From Ischnura elegans (lineage: Eukaryota; Arthropoda; Insecta; Odonata; Coenagrionidae), in the NCBI RefSeq assembly GCF_921293095.1, contig NC_060259.1:48837812-48901811 (forward strand): a stretch of 64,000 nt of DNA, written 5' to 3'. Below the pieces are notes generated by a model, which was given only the letters and a program-made list of their open reading frames with translations, searched no databases and was not told the origin of the DNA. The position numbers were made by a program, and so were the translations under genes. Below are positions 44,123-57,291 of this stretch, piece after piece. Every line of letters begins with the position of its first letter. Positions within the stretch are counted from its first letter, which is position 1.

Positions 44123-47100
44123 GGTCTGTGGGGGGATAGGAGGCCAAAATAGAAACGTTGTAGTAAGCATTAAATGGACGCTGATGAGTGGCCACACGTT
44201 TTGCCGCAGAGATTGACACAAAGTGGGGAGAAGTGTGTTATGCCTTGTGATTGTTAATTATAAGATTGAGTAAAGTTGAAGATTTACCCATATAGAAAGA
44301 GAGACAGTGTTTGCATCAAATAAGGTAGATTATATTCCTGGATGTGCATGAGGCAGAAGGGGGGGTGGTAGACAGGAGATGAGATGACTGGGGATAGAAG
44401 GCGGGGTGACGTTGTGCAGATTTTACATCTAGGACAACCACAGGGCGCAGGTGTACTATTTGGGAGAACATAGTGGGTGACCTCTGTAACTGGTTTTTTG
44501 AGTGGAATAAATCTGAAAGGTTTCCTGGTTTCCTGAGGATCCTTACCCAATACTAAAATATAGTAAGTCTACAGCCAATCTTTGTGTTAAACCTTCCAGT
44601 ATCACAGCCAGGATGGCTATGTAAAGCAAGGAATGTTTACTGTAATCATGTGAATACGGTAGGCCTTAAAGGTGGGAAATCATGACCAGATTTCAGAATT
44701 ATAGGAAGAACACCGTTGACAGATTTTCAAATTACTTATCCTATGCATTCTTCAGCATTCTTGCCATTCATATATTTAGAGAATTGGCTATGAACTACTC
44801 TGCACAGAAAATGTATTACAGCCAGGATTAAATTTTTGAATTCCATGGAAAACAAAGCTCAATACTGATGTAATCAGTTCAGAATACCAATCAAAGATAA
44901 AGTGAAAGCAGGCTGAGAACTTTTGAACTTGAATTTATTTTTATTATTATTTACAAATATCAGTATACACTAGTGACAAAATAAAGCAGCATTTAAACTT
45001 GGGTAAATACTTTGCTGCAATTAATTGCCACTAATTTTTCCGTAAAACAATTAAACACCAATAATTGTGTTTGGTTGGTTGAGTCTTATCCCTCTTCATA
45101 TCTCAAAAAATCCAAATACAAGCAGTACATCCATCTCCAAGTTAAGTAATAACTTCCAGACACCTTGTCACATGTTCTCATTTATCCTCAAATATTTATA
45201 CACACGAATATTGTATAAATAATTGTGCACACCATCAAGAAAATTAATTATCCTTGCCAATGCTAAGGATTAAGTCTTAATAGATATTTCCATTTTACGT
45301 GGTAAATATATCCATTCTTTGGTACACGCTGATAAATGGGCTATATTTACTTTTACATCGTCATAAAATGCTCAAATATTTTTCAGGCAAATATATGTTT
45401 ATTTTGGTAATATAATGCCTTGCCAACAGTAAAACCATTTATTTTACAAATTTTCTTAGTGAATTGAATATTTAATTAACATCATTAAGTAGTTAGGTAC
45501 ATGATTTTTCAACCATTTAGCTTGTTTCCAACATGTTTCACATAACAACAAAAACACACCTAAGCATTTCCAAGATAGAGATGAGCTTTAAGCTCACAAA
45601 ATAGCTCTGACTGATTAAAAACTCGCTTACTCATGGATAGATTAATTTGAAACCTAACATGTGAACACAGAGAGTTTGTGGTTGTCAAGTGGTTCTATAC
45701 ATGTCAGTGTTATTTGATTTTGTTTTTTGACATACTCTATGACAAAATATTTCAAATGATTTAAATTCTTTAATTTGACCAAATCTGCAAGCAGAAGTTC
45801 ACATTTTTGCACAATGAAGAAATATCTTTTGAGGATTATAGCCCTTATCACTTAGTTACATGCTGAAGAAATAAAAGAGTAGGAACTTGAGCTGTTCAGC
45901 ATTTGAACAAAAATATTTAGGCCCATTTGAACTTAAATGCATTTAACCTAAGAAAACTAGAATGCTTGAAGTTATATTAATTTCTTTTTGTGTCACCAAA
46001 GACAGAGGTAACAGGAAATATGTATACAAATCACTGCTTCAGTTACACAGTACACAATTAACAACAACATGAAATATTACACAAATCCAAGGATGCAACA
46101 TTAAAAATGACTATATAATATTAGAATTACTATAGATTCATGATGCATGAAAAAAATCTCACAGCAACTTGTGCTCAGTATCATTATCAAATCAATAATT
46201 TACCATCATGTCCCTTTTTATTTGGTTTATATGATAAGAACCATAAAAATGATGTAGATTTTGGCTCATATTTGCATTGTGTTCCCAATTACAAATACAT
46301 ATTTCATAAAAGAAAGATTTTCTGTACCTACTCTAAACATCGTCAAGGCAAAGCATTACTCTCATGAAGCTAAAACTTAGTACCCTAATGAAAGGCCCTC
46401 CTATTTCTCAAGAGTCTGATGATTCGTGATATTTCAAGGGGTGAAGTGCTGCACTGACAAACTATCCTCCCAGCATATTTTTGCCTCCATCCTCCCTCTT
46501 CCATAACTAGGGGCTGATTAACCCTTCCACTGTGAGAAACATATTCATATGAGTGTAGTGGTGACAGTGGGAAAAACATGCTAGAACTCACGACTTTCTA
46601 TTCTGACGTGCTCTCCCATGCCCTCCTCATCTAAGTTGGCCAAATTCTTTCTTTCGTGACTGGGAAAGTTGGCGACTCCCCTTCTTGTTCAAGCTATTCT
46701 CTCCATTGCTTGTTAGCAGTTGAATTTGTTAGCAGTACTGCAGCTGAAAAGTTTAGTGTTTTGGGGGAGTGGGGGTTCATCACTTTCTATGGTGCTTTGG
46801 TGGTACGCTAAACCTCTCAGCTATATTGCATCTGAAGATAGACATATCTATGAGAGGACACACATATCTATGCATAGAAAAGTAGCATTTAGATATTAAA
46901 AAATTATTTAAAAAAATTGTCTTCTAATCTGGTACAGTAATAAAAACTTTCCTTGAAGAGACACATTGAAGATTACTATATTTTCCATTTTTCCAGATAT
47001 TTCAGGGGCAATCACCCTCCCTCCCTTTTCCTCTTAATCTACCACTTCCCTTGACAAGCAAATGAAATAACAGATGCATAGCAGAAATTATAGTCTTTTT

Positions 47101-48795
47101 TGGAGATCCACAAGGTTTTAACAATAAATTAAAAACTGATGATTACAGGAAGGTGATGTTTAAGAAAACTTATCAAATTATAACCCCTTTCTTCATTATC
47201 TGCCCACAACCACTGAGTTCTCGGAATGACTTTAAGTTAAAGCAATTCTTCTTCTCCAACAATTTCATGGAGAGCGCATAGTTTCCTCACAAAAGGAGTT
47301 TCACCACTTCTTTGTATGTAATTCTGGGAGATGTAATCAGAGGTTTTGGACTAATGAACAGCATGTGGAGAAAATTTGCCTCGGAATCAGCTCAGGATAT
47401 TTTTTGTGAGTGCAATTATTGCAACGTTGATGATCCTTGCCTTTCCTTGATTCCATATAGATAATTCTAATCGGGAGAGAGGATGCAATTACAGTTTCAA
47501 CGTCATGAGGTAGTATCTTGTGACCAGATGGTAGGTAGGTACCAAGAGTATGCACCATGGTTGTAAGGGCACAAACTCTTGGTCAGAATCCAACATATAT
47601 CCCAAAAAAAACAGAAATGTATACATACATAAATAGATATTTTACATGAACTGCATATGGGATGCAGCATTGATGAAAATGTCTAGTTTTCATGTGAACT
47701 ATTTATTGATTTAGAAAGTGACTTTACTTTAGAAGCCAGAGTGAGCTCTTTTAACATAACTGGTATTCTTGAAACCATATATTGGATGGATTTGGACCAA
47801 TCCATCTGCATCCTGAGAGGAAATTTTGATATCTCTTTTCCATTTCAATGCTTTTTTTTCTTGTTTTCTAGGCAATATTCCCATATATTGCAATCTAATG
47901 CATAATCTGATATATCAAGAAAAAATCAACAAATTACTAACCATTTTAGAATTGCTGAGTATGACATTCATTTTCTGATAAATTTATGACTTACAGATCT
48001 TTTCTCTATAGCATGACTGAGTGCCAAGAGACTCTTCTGTCCCCTTTGTATGGAGAATTTTTGGAGAATATCTGATAAGAAGGGTCTTATGGGTAACCAC
48101 ACATGCTCAGCTCCTACCTTTTTGGACCCCTCTCAGCAGGGACTGCATATTATTTTGGACTCCAGAGGTAGTTAGTAGGGCTCCATCCTTTCCAGGTTTA
48201 AAACCCTCCCAGCAGCATTGGTTCGCAGTGAATTTAAGATTTGTTTATAATCATTAGCAATGTGGATAATTGTTGCTTGCTGTTAAATTGCAGACTTTGA
48301 CTTGAATTCCTGTTTTGTTCTGTTCATTGTCAAATTTTAAATGAAGCTCTACCATCAATATAAACATTTAATGCATCAATTATTTCCTATCAAAAAATTT
48401 GCCCCTAAAATATTATTTGATTCCAAAAACCTTCAGCAAACTTCATTAACTACATATTTCCTTGAATTGAATTGGTAAAGGTGAAGATTTCCTATTAGGA
48501 AAAGCTCCTTGACTATGGTGGTATCATTAGGAAAGTAGGTGCCACAACGGGTGCGACATATAAAACAAAAAATAGTTTAAACTTCGCCAATGCCGGTCCA
48601 ACGCTCAGGTGTGAAAGAGAGATGGGAAATATTATTTTATGGTGGCAACATAAGAAAATAAAATTTACGGCAAACCAATCAAAAGAATATTTGAATTAAA
48701 CGCAATGAATTTTACAAAAGAACATTGAAATAACTATTCCGGGTATGCATTATCAAGTGTTGGTGTGATATATATGTATACTGAAATAGAGATAT
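44123..48795. other. AT-rich sequence without LINEs or recognised genes
   Basis: There are no convincing ORFs. Minus-strand AATAAA motifs cluster at about 44935-44947 and could be polyadenylation signals for a minus-strand transcript from higher coordinates. Otherwise nothing was seen. Confidence 0.35.
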
Positions 48796-48797
48796 TA

Positions 48798-50856
48798 CCG
48801 TATAAACGCGTGTAAGAGGTGGACCATTTTTCCCAGAAATTGCAGCCAAAAATGGGGGTGCGTCTCTTACTCAAACTTCTTATCTTCACCCCTCCCCTTC
48901 ACCGGTCGCAAGTCCAAGGGGAACTGAGTGTCCTTGGTTTTCAGAGTGAGTCAGTCTTCTGAAACTCTAGGTCAAAAACAAGCAGCAGGCAGGGGAGTTT
49001 CTCCCTTAGTAACGTATTTTTAAAATGCTCCTGTTTGCTTTTCCTACTTGTAAGCATTGCGCCGTCACGTCGGTACCTCAGAGGTGAACATGGAAAAGAT
49101 TGCGAGGGGTTTTTCACTCCGAAGGGCAAGCTAAATTTACTCTCACGAGTGGACATCCCGTGGCATTTAAACTGCAAATAGTAATTGCATATCAAACGTA
49201 GAGAAACACATAGTTTTGAAGGACAATACCTGGTTAATTGTCAGCATCTGTCTTGCTGAGTAATTTCCATTACGCTAAGGACCTGATTTTTCTTACTCGA
49301 GTACTTGAGAATGACGCCTCCGCGTCAAAACGCGTCGTACCAATAAATAATTTTCCAGTGAAAAGTTACCAAGGTTGTGTATTTTCATTTAACCTGATTT
49401 TTCAATTATCATCTTCAGACGCTATTATAAGGATTATTGCAACTGAAAATTATATTGGTGTCAAAACCTACGGTTTAAAAAATTCCAATGACTGTGTTCA
49501 TTGTTGGACTAAATGGTGGATAGAAGAAATCGGAAATGATTATAAGTGAAGAGCACTGAAGGAGAGGTCAAGGGGAAGGAGCCCTCTCCCTCCGTCTTTC
49601 TAGCAACATGGCTACGAGCAAAGGAGCAAGGGAAGAACACGAGCAATCTTGCATGTGACGTCCTTGACTTCAGAGCGGAGGGGCGAAGGCGCAATGTGAT
49701 ATACGCAGTTTGCGTTGCCTGAAGTTTCCAGTCCATCTCGTCTTGTTTGAATGCACTCACGCTATGCTTGTTTCTTGTGGAATGGTCCTGTTTGGACTAT
49801 GTTGAATATTAGCAGCATTGTTGTGACTATAAATCTTTGGGTCAATAAATTAGAGCTTAAAAAACTTAAATGCTGTCAGATGTGCATCGCGTTAGGTCTC
49901 ATACTTTTTTGACCCTTGTGCGTGTCATACAATCATACCATTGCTGAGAGCTATTGAGATATCTTCAAGCTCAGTAGGTGACTCACCTAGCATTTGGCTT
50001 CCAGAAACTGGGAGAATGGAACCTGGTAGACTGAAAAAGGCCAGTTTGTGAGATTGGGTAGGGATGAAACACGTTTAGATTGTTCCCGTGTAACTTGATA
50101 TTTTCCTTTGAGGCAAGTAATTTATGGTCTGTGGGGTCTCGAAAAGGAAAAAAATGGTAAGAGGCAGTGGCTGATGGAGGGCCAAGTGTGGTTCCGTGAA
50201 ATATATGACGTGGTTATTATCCTATGGTGCTGAGATTCCCCCAATTGCTGTTCAATCTTTTAGGAAGGTTCATGTTATGTGCCTGTTGCGTTTTGCCTTA
50301 AAATTTTCCACGGCTGCAATTCTATTGCAATGCTCCTACCAGAGCTTTTAAAAAAATTGTTCGTGAGTAGGACAAGCATAGTAGAGCAACGTTGCTCTAC
50401 TACGATTGTCCTACTGTACGGCGTATGGGAAGAGAGGATTGGAACTCTTTCTACTCCCTCTTAGTTGCATTCACAAAAGCATTGATTAAAAATTTCAGAT
50501 TCAGATTCAATTTCTTAAACAAATTTGGATCCGGAGTATAAGGTGAAGGGCATTATCCGTGGATATTTGGATCTGAGGTATCCGATCTGACCATCCTTAG
50601 TAAGCATTATAAGATTAAGACTACAAGTAAGTACCGCCGAGAGCCATACATATCGCATAAATTTAACTGAAAAAAATGCTGCGTAATTTTTAGCATTGCA
50701 AGAGGAAATTTTGATAACTGTCTTAGTCCAGGCATACGTCTGCAACACAGGGCGATAGGATTAAAAAAATGCCACAAATTTTTTTTGTTTAGCCTCAATG
50801 CTCAAAATAGTGGTGCGCTACTTACACGTGTGCGGCTCTTACACACGCTTATATGG
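48798..50856. mobile_element. TIR-bounded element with TA target duplication
   Basis: The left end CCGTATAAACGCGTGTAAGAG and the reverse complement of the right end (CCATATAAGCGTGTGTAAGAG) match at 17-18 positions, each flanked by TA. This is the form of a Tc1/mariner-pogo-class insertion. The interior (2.06 kb) has only short ORFs with no recognisable transposase, so it is non-autonomous or decayed. Confidence 0.5.
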
Positions 50857-53050
50857 TAAATGAGTACTGCTAGCGAAGGAGCTTCTCAGAGCCAAATGAG
50901 AGAGTCTGAAATCACGCTATTTGGCAGGAAGGCTTGGTTTCAGGAGCACACTGATTTGCATCAATAATGAATTATATCTTATGTAATTATTCCCATATAC
51001 TTTTCATTCTATTTCTTCATCATAAGCTTTCTGGTGCCCTATGGGTCGATACACTTTGAGGCACTTCTGAAAACCCTCCATCCTTGCCCTGCACCCTGCA
51101 CAGCCTTATAGTTTGCATGCACCTTGACTGAGGCCTATAAAGACGCATCAGACGCCGAAGTTCAAGAATAGCCAGACAGGTGACAGAGACTTAAAAGAAG
51201 CCATCTGTTTTCGTAAGACTACAGGAGTTATCATAATCCACTGCTGAAGCTAATTCAATCCCCAGAATTGAACTTATGTGTGAGTATTTAAGGAAAACAT
51301 CCACATATGTATGTTTTCTGCCCCTCTTATTAAAGAAATCTGAAGTTGGATTCAAGAAAGGATTTATATATGCATACATTACTGTTTGCCACTGCTTTGA
51401 TGGCACCCAACATTAATCATTAAGCAAATTTGCTATTAACCTCATGCAAAGAATTCACCTCAGACATTGTTTGACTGTAGAATGGAGGACCTTTCTCTAC
51501 AATAGTTTGAGTCTAGCCTCATACGTTTCTATTCATGATTGAGCGTTAAAAATATAACCGGTATCAGAATAAACTTTTAGGTCATATTGAAGAAGGAGGA
51601 CATTTTGCAGGATATCCCTATAAATTTCCAAGCAATGCTTCCTATAACTTTTTCCACTGATAAGCCTAATTTCCTTTGAAGAAGAAGTTTTAATCATTAA
51701 TTATATAATTAGCATTTCAGAGAAATTAAATATACTTTTCCAAATGGTCAAGAACCATAGTCATACGAAGGCACACCTATTATCACTTAGGTACCTTGGG
51801 TGAATCACAGTTGCATCACATTCATGTAAATATTTCTAAATTTTAGCCAATAATTTATAATTTAAATTTTATGACCATATATTTCAATTTAGTAGTCATC
51901 CATTGTTTAAAATTCTAGTTGAATCAAGCTATACCTGAACCAGATACAGCCAGAACAAGGTGGTAAATATTACTTAGTAGAGAATCTTTATTTCTGTGGT
52001 GTTGAATGTATATGCATCATCATACAGGACAAATAAATTAGTATTAGGTGAGCTTAACTTTTTTAGCATGTATCATAATTCTTAGTTGATTTCAGCAAGA
52101 AATCTTTAAAACTATTTGGACCCAGCGATGTAATGGTTCTTACTACATTATTACAATTTTATAAGCTGATTCTGTTCCAATTAGTTCCTGTGTGATACAA
52201 TCAGAGTTTTCCCAAAAAATTGCAGTAAAAGGTATCTAAGTATGAGTTAAATTTTCATCCATAGATACCATAGATTAAATGCTGACTCTGAAATTATAAC
52301 ATTTTAGATTTGAAAATGGACAGCAACTTCTATAGAGGTCACAAATATATACCTGAACATACATAAATCACCACAGCAACACATCTGAGATTTAATTTAT
52401 ACATGTATATAACAGAAATTCAATCTGTAGCAGGGTTGCCACCACACAAGATTGTACCCAAAATTTTATACACATGATGCCACCATCTGCAAAAGGGTTA
52501 ACCTATAATTCACTGGATTTGATGCAAATTATTAATTTAACCTCTAGTGTACATGCCCAACAAATGGTTACTCAAGTGTAATAGGGCTCATTCATATCTG
52601 CCGATATCTTTCACCACACCTTTTTTTACAGGTTAAAAACAAATTTTGGCATTGAAAATATAATATCTCTCAGCCAAAACTCTGATGTCATTATAATTCA
52701 CTGCCACCAAATTCTAACAATAAGAAGGCTGAGCCAAGACATATTATAAGTAATTTTCAATGAATGTAAGACAGGCCACTGATTTGCCACATTCTAGCCA
52801 AAAATAAAACAATGATTCTTAGGAACGAGCTTCTAAATTTTAGCATCATCTACCATTTTCATTCAGGAAAATCAAGAAAATAACATGGCCCTGAATTATG
52901 TACCAGGAGCTGGGAAGAAGAATTTCCATCATACACTATTGACATTAGATGCAGTGGAGGGTGTGCAAAAGACCACTACAAGTGGCACAGGAGAAAATAT
53001 CTGAAGAAAATATTCCTCCTACTACCAACAAGCCCATGAGTAGCGAAGTG
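50857..53050. other. AT-rich sequence without recognised features
   Basis: Nothing could be supported on either strand. Confidence 0.35.
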
Positions 53051-53054
53051 TCTA

Positions 53055-53554
53055 CCCAGTGAGAAATGGGTGATGGAATCCACGTGGAACCCACGTGGAG
53101 ATGTAACGTGGATACCACGTGTTTTTGGTCGTGGAATCAACTTGGAACCCACGTGGAAATTTGGTGGAAAAATTAAAACAGCAGTAGGTGCTGTCCTAAA
53201 ACCATTAAAACCTCAACCACTCTATATCTAAACCTTCTATATATGTGTCTACGATTTTTCATGTGCTCTCATGGCTGCCTTTCCACGAATTATATAAAAA
53301 TAGAATGTGCGATACATTTTCACATAACTAGCGTGGTTTCAGGATGATAAATGACGCAATGTCACCAGAGAGTTAAGTTCCACAAATTAGAAATTCTGTT
53401 TAACATTTAATGCTAATCACCACAAATCCACTTGAAATCAACGTGGATTCCACGTGGGTCCAACCACTCAATATCCACCACCACCAAATATCCACCACTC
53501 AACGTGGATTCCACGTGGGTTCCACGTGGATTCCACCACCCATTTCTCACTGGG
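53055..53554. mobile_element. 500-bp MITE rich in CACGTG motifs
   Basis: The TIRs of about 45 bp open CCCAGTGAGAAATGGGTG and continue with TGGAATCCACGTGG-type repeats. TA flanks both sides (53053-53054, 53555-53556). Within 120 bp of the ends lie seven CACGTG palindromes, mostly as CCACGTGG. No ORF belongs to it. Confidence 0.8.
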
Positions 53555-53595
53555 TAAATGGAGAAGTTATATGCTGACCAAACTATTATGCAGAA

Positions 53596-53890
53596 CAGTG
53601 GCGAGGGAAGGGGTTTTGGGGGATAAAACCCCCCCAGAGGTCATAGAAATTTTTAAATAAAATCTATTTTACTTAATTGGATTAATATTATTTATAGAAT
53701 AGTTTGAGGATTAATAAAATATCCCTCAGAAGGCCGTAAAAATCACCTTTTTGAACCGTTTATCTTAATTTTTTCCGGCGGAGGGCCTCCGCACCTCCTG
53801 CTTACCCTGGCGGGTATGCAATCCCCCAAGCCCCCCAGTATTAGTTGCGCCTGAAACCCCCCCTAGCCTTAGTTCCTAGCTGCACCCCTG
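53596..53890. mobile_element. hAT-like MITE, copy 2, with perfect 8-bp target duplication
   Basis: Starts CAGTGGCGAGGG and ends GCACCCCTG. ATGCAGAA occurs exactly at 53588-53595 and 53891-53898, the 8-bp duplication typical of hAT elements. It is 295 bp long with no coding capacity. Confidence 0.8.
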
Positions 53891-53898
53891 ATGCAGAA

Positions 53899-55680
53899 TG
53901 CATAATATTTGGGCAAATGTAATGCCAAAGATAAACGTTTTGGGAGTGATTAAACTTCAAAACTCACATTTACATGAATTGAAATGCCAATGGACTCAGA
54001 TGATGGAGACTGTTTCAATAATGGCAATAAATGCCAACTGGCAGATAAAAACCCTGATAGCAGAGGCTAGATATATTAATCTAAACCACCTGCTTCACCA
54101 TGTTGGCAGTTATAGTGAATCCCTGGGATGTAATTTGTACCATTAATACAAGCCATAGGTGCAATGATGGGGAAGGGTGGGGGTCAATGCCCCCTTTCAA
54201 GCACGATTTGGGGTTCTAGCCCCCCTATAAGAAATCAGAGGTTGTGGCTCACTTTTTCATGGACAATGTCCAATTTTCAAAATTATTTGCACCTTTGTCC
54301 CTTGGCAGGCACACAGCCAGGGGTTTTTGGGTTCATTCCCCCCCAAATTCTTCCCTTGTTTCCCTTATAGAGACTACCCACAACACATCTGCTGATGAGA
54401 GCATTAGCACAGTGACACCAATCCAGGGGTGGCAACCCTGTTCACTACAGTGAGGAAATCTCTTTTTTCACACTTAAATTTGGCATTTAATTGTGCAGCA
54501 CAAGAATGCCTTTTAACATTAATGAGTATTTATAGGACTGGATTAGTTTTATAATACCACATCAACATATAATGCACAGTTATATTCCCAAATATGCTCA
54601 TAAAATATATATATAGTCAGACATGACAACCTGGATTTGTGTATACACCAATGTCAAATCCAAATCCTGGCCCCAAATTTTCAAACATTTAATACCCTGA
54701 TTTTGTGTTATTTCATTCTTAACACTTTCAGAGAACATGAGTGGAGAACTGAATATTCCTACTTGCTTCTTTCCAAATACCACTGGGATTTGTCATTAGT
54801 CAAAGACTGATCATATACAATGACCTTAATTCACCTATTTCAGGCCTATTATGATCCTTTTTTTGTGGTTTTCTCATTTTTTATAGAAATGGTCATGGTT
54901 AATTTTTTGGTTGAAAAACTACCTAAAGGTATGATATGAAGGCTTAAGAAAAGACGTTTGTTGAGAGAAACTTGGCTTAGTGAAGCTTGTTTTTCTTATG
55001 ATTTGGGAAAGTGTTCTGGAAGACAATTTACTCTCAAATACAGGAACATTATGAGCCTTCATTCCTGATGGTGGTATCTTTATCAAGATCAGGAAATTGA
55101 TTCAGGTCTTTTAACAGTGAAATTTTCAGGTGCAGATAACCTGTTAGTATGTTTGCTTTATACTGGATTGTTGAGACCCACATTCAAGATGAACCTTCAC
55201 ATTACCAGGAGGATAAAAATAAAAGCAACAATTCACTTTAATGTGATTGCTCACATATTGCTGTTATCAGCCATGCTGCATTAACTGTGGTCAGACATAC
55301 TAAGGATGTGGTGACACCTTCATTGTAAATGAATAAAAAAGAAAGTTTTTTTATGACAAAGTTTTGGTTAGTGAAGTACAGAGAGATGAATTTTAAATGA
55401 AAAATATACTCTCTCCCACTCAAAAGTTATAACTCTTGGCTTCATTTAACAGCAAACAAATAGAGTTATTATCCCAACTAAAATTGGCCTTTCATATTTT
55501 CTATAATTACCTTTTTAACAAAACATTTAAAGTACAACTGAAATGCAATGTAGCAACTGATAAGGCAGAGCAAAAAAGTACCTGAAAATTGATTTATTAC
55601 TTCTCCAGAGAAGGCCCATTATGGTCATTATGTCTAAAAATATTTGAGAACATGTCTAACTACACCTGCTCTAATGTCAA
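53899..55680. other. AT-rich sequence with a possible unclassified repeat
   Basis: Region 54160-54450 has C-runs and phrases (GGGGGTCAATGCCCCCTTTC, CCAGGGGTGGCAACCCTG) reminiscent of hAT-derived repeats, but no second copy exists in the window. No coding exon was recognised. Confidence 0.3.
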
Positions 55681-55689
55681 CTTACTAAG

Positions 55690-55824
55690 ATGGATGATCT
55701 ATTCGAAACCTCTTCTCAGGAACAAACTGTGTCTGAAGATCCCAATATTGCTGATGAAAATCGCACTCAGCTTTACTTATTCTTGCTTCACCAAGGCCGT
55801 GGCACATGCTACTTGGGAAAGTGA
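55690..55824 (+). CDS. Small hypothetical ORF (44 codons)
   Basis: Begins MDDLFETSSQEQTVSEDPNI and ends HQGRGTCYLGK. The composition is protein-like (acidic start, hydrophobic LYLFLL). Another plus-strand frame and a minus-strand frame are also open here. A possible donor (AAA|GTGAAT) overlaps the stop. I recognise no family. It may be a short exon, a retropseudogene scrap or chance. Confidence 0.18.
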   Translation: MDDLFETSSQEQTVSEDPNIADENRTQLYLFLLHQGRGTCYLGK

Positions 55825-56865
55825 ATGCGGTTTCATGGGTGCCACTGGCCCTTGCTCTGCTATGAACAAATGGCTGCCTTTTCCTTGTGGAATTATTTCT
55901 ATAGGAGACAGATGATAGAATTTGGAATCCCATTTGTTAATGCATGTCTTTAAGAGAAAAAGTTATTTTAAAATTTTAAAGCATTTCTAATCGAGGACAT
56001 ATCACCAGCACATAGTTCCAAATTTCTGTGACCGATAGTGTTCACAGACAGGGATAACTTTTGAGAATAGGTGAGGCATGATGTTATAATTTTTCACTTA
56101 AAACTTGGGATGATTATGAAGTTCCTTGGAATCTTTTAAAAAAAATTAAAAAAGAAAAGAAAGAATTCAGAAATTGAAACAATAGAATTTTTATGTGTGA
56201 TGAATAAAAAAAAGATGAATTTAACTATAAAACTGAAATGTATAGTACTTCATCTTATCCCCTGGGCATTCAAATCCTAAATACTATTTTGATATTTCCG
56301 ATTCATAGCACTACAATGCCTCCGTAAATGTGGCTATACTTCAGCATGAAGAAACAAGAGCATATTTCTCTAAAGTAAGTTAGAAGGTATTCAATGTATA
56401 GTTTAATTTAAATGCTTGGTTTTCAAGGGCTTATAACCGAGAAAGGAAATAAACATGAATAAAAAAATCAATTTTTTTCAACTGCTCATTAACTTTAGAA
56501 TGAATGGAACTTTCCAAGCAATAAGCCCAACAAGAGTAAGAGATTTCCCAATTAGGAGAGAATTGACTCCTGATATCTATTTCTTTCTATGTCCCTTATT
56601 GTCATTCAGTCTTTAGTACAAAATAGCAACTCACTTTAGTTTGATGTGATTTGTTTTCAATCTCCTCTCCTGGAAAGGTGATGGCTCCATGGTTGAACTG
56701 GACTCGAACACATTCAACAGATGACCTGCGTTGTTGCCAAATTGTGTTAAATACTATACTTTAGAAGCAAGATGGCTTTAAGTGATAATGAAATCCACAA
56801 AAAAACACAAGCGGATCTACATCAAAGCATGTAACATGGCATATACATTGGTGAGGGTCGAGGGA

Positions 56866-57291
56866 TTAAAAGGTAATTCCAACTGGATGTTCAGCTACTC
56901 TGGGCACCCTGCTGTAGCCCCTGGCAGGAGAAGCGCCAGCGATGACTGCAGGTGGAGGTGAAGCACGGGGCTGACGGAAGAGGAAGGCATGGCGAGCAGC
57001 ATCATACTCACTGTGCCTATTGTTCCCATGAAGATACGAGTGGAAACTGGAATTCTTATCACGAAGGTTATCCTCCAACTGGTTTGAAGACTCTGTGCGA
57101 CTTGAGGCAGCATGTTCCGTATCAGAATCTGATCCCAGGGAGTCATACTCTTCACTGTCTGAACGAAGGCCCTTGTTGGGGCCCACTTTTCCAAGGGATC
57201 GACTCCGGCCATGGGAAACACGTTGATTGGTCTCCACCTGTGGGGCCATTGCGCAGACTCCCTGAGTAGTCAGGGCATTTCCACTGTTCAT
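56866..57291 (-). CDS. Possible terminal exon of an unidentified Ser/Asp/Glu-rich protein
   Basis: A 141-codon minus-strand ORF with true ATG at 57291 and an in-frame stop four codons upstream. Features: a basic SRSLGKVGPNKG patch, the acidic-serine run SDSEEYDSLGSDSDTE, a hydrophilic SSRTESSNQLEDNL stretch, a proline-rich RQPRASPPPAV segment and a C-terminus ending EHPVGITF. Codon content is GC-richer than the surroundings, which argues for real coding sequence. It reads like the disordered cytoplasmic tail of a receptor or adhesion protein, entered through an acceptor such as TTAG or AACAG near 57290. Neither acceptor has a good pyrimidine tract. I do not recognise the family. Alternatively it is a complete small ORF. 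Confidence 0.45.
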   Translation of the reverse strand: MNSGNALTTQGVCAMAPQVETNQRVSHGRSRSLGKVGPNKGLRSDSEEYDSLGSDSDTEHAASSRTESSNQLEDNLRDKNSSFHSYLHGNNRHSEYDAARHAFLFRQPRASPPPAVIAGASPARGYSRVPRVAEHPVGITF

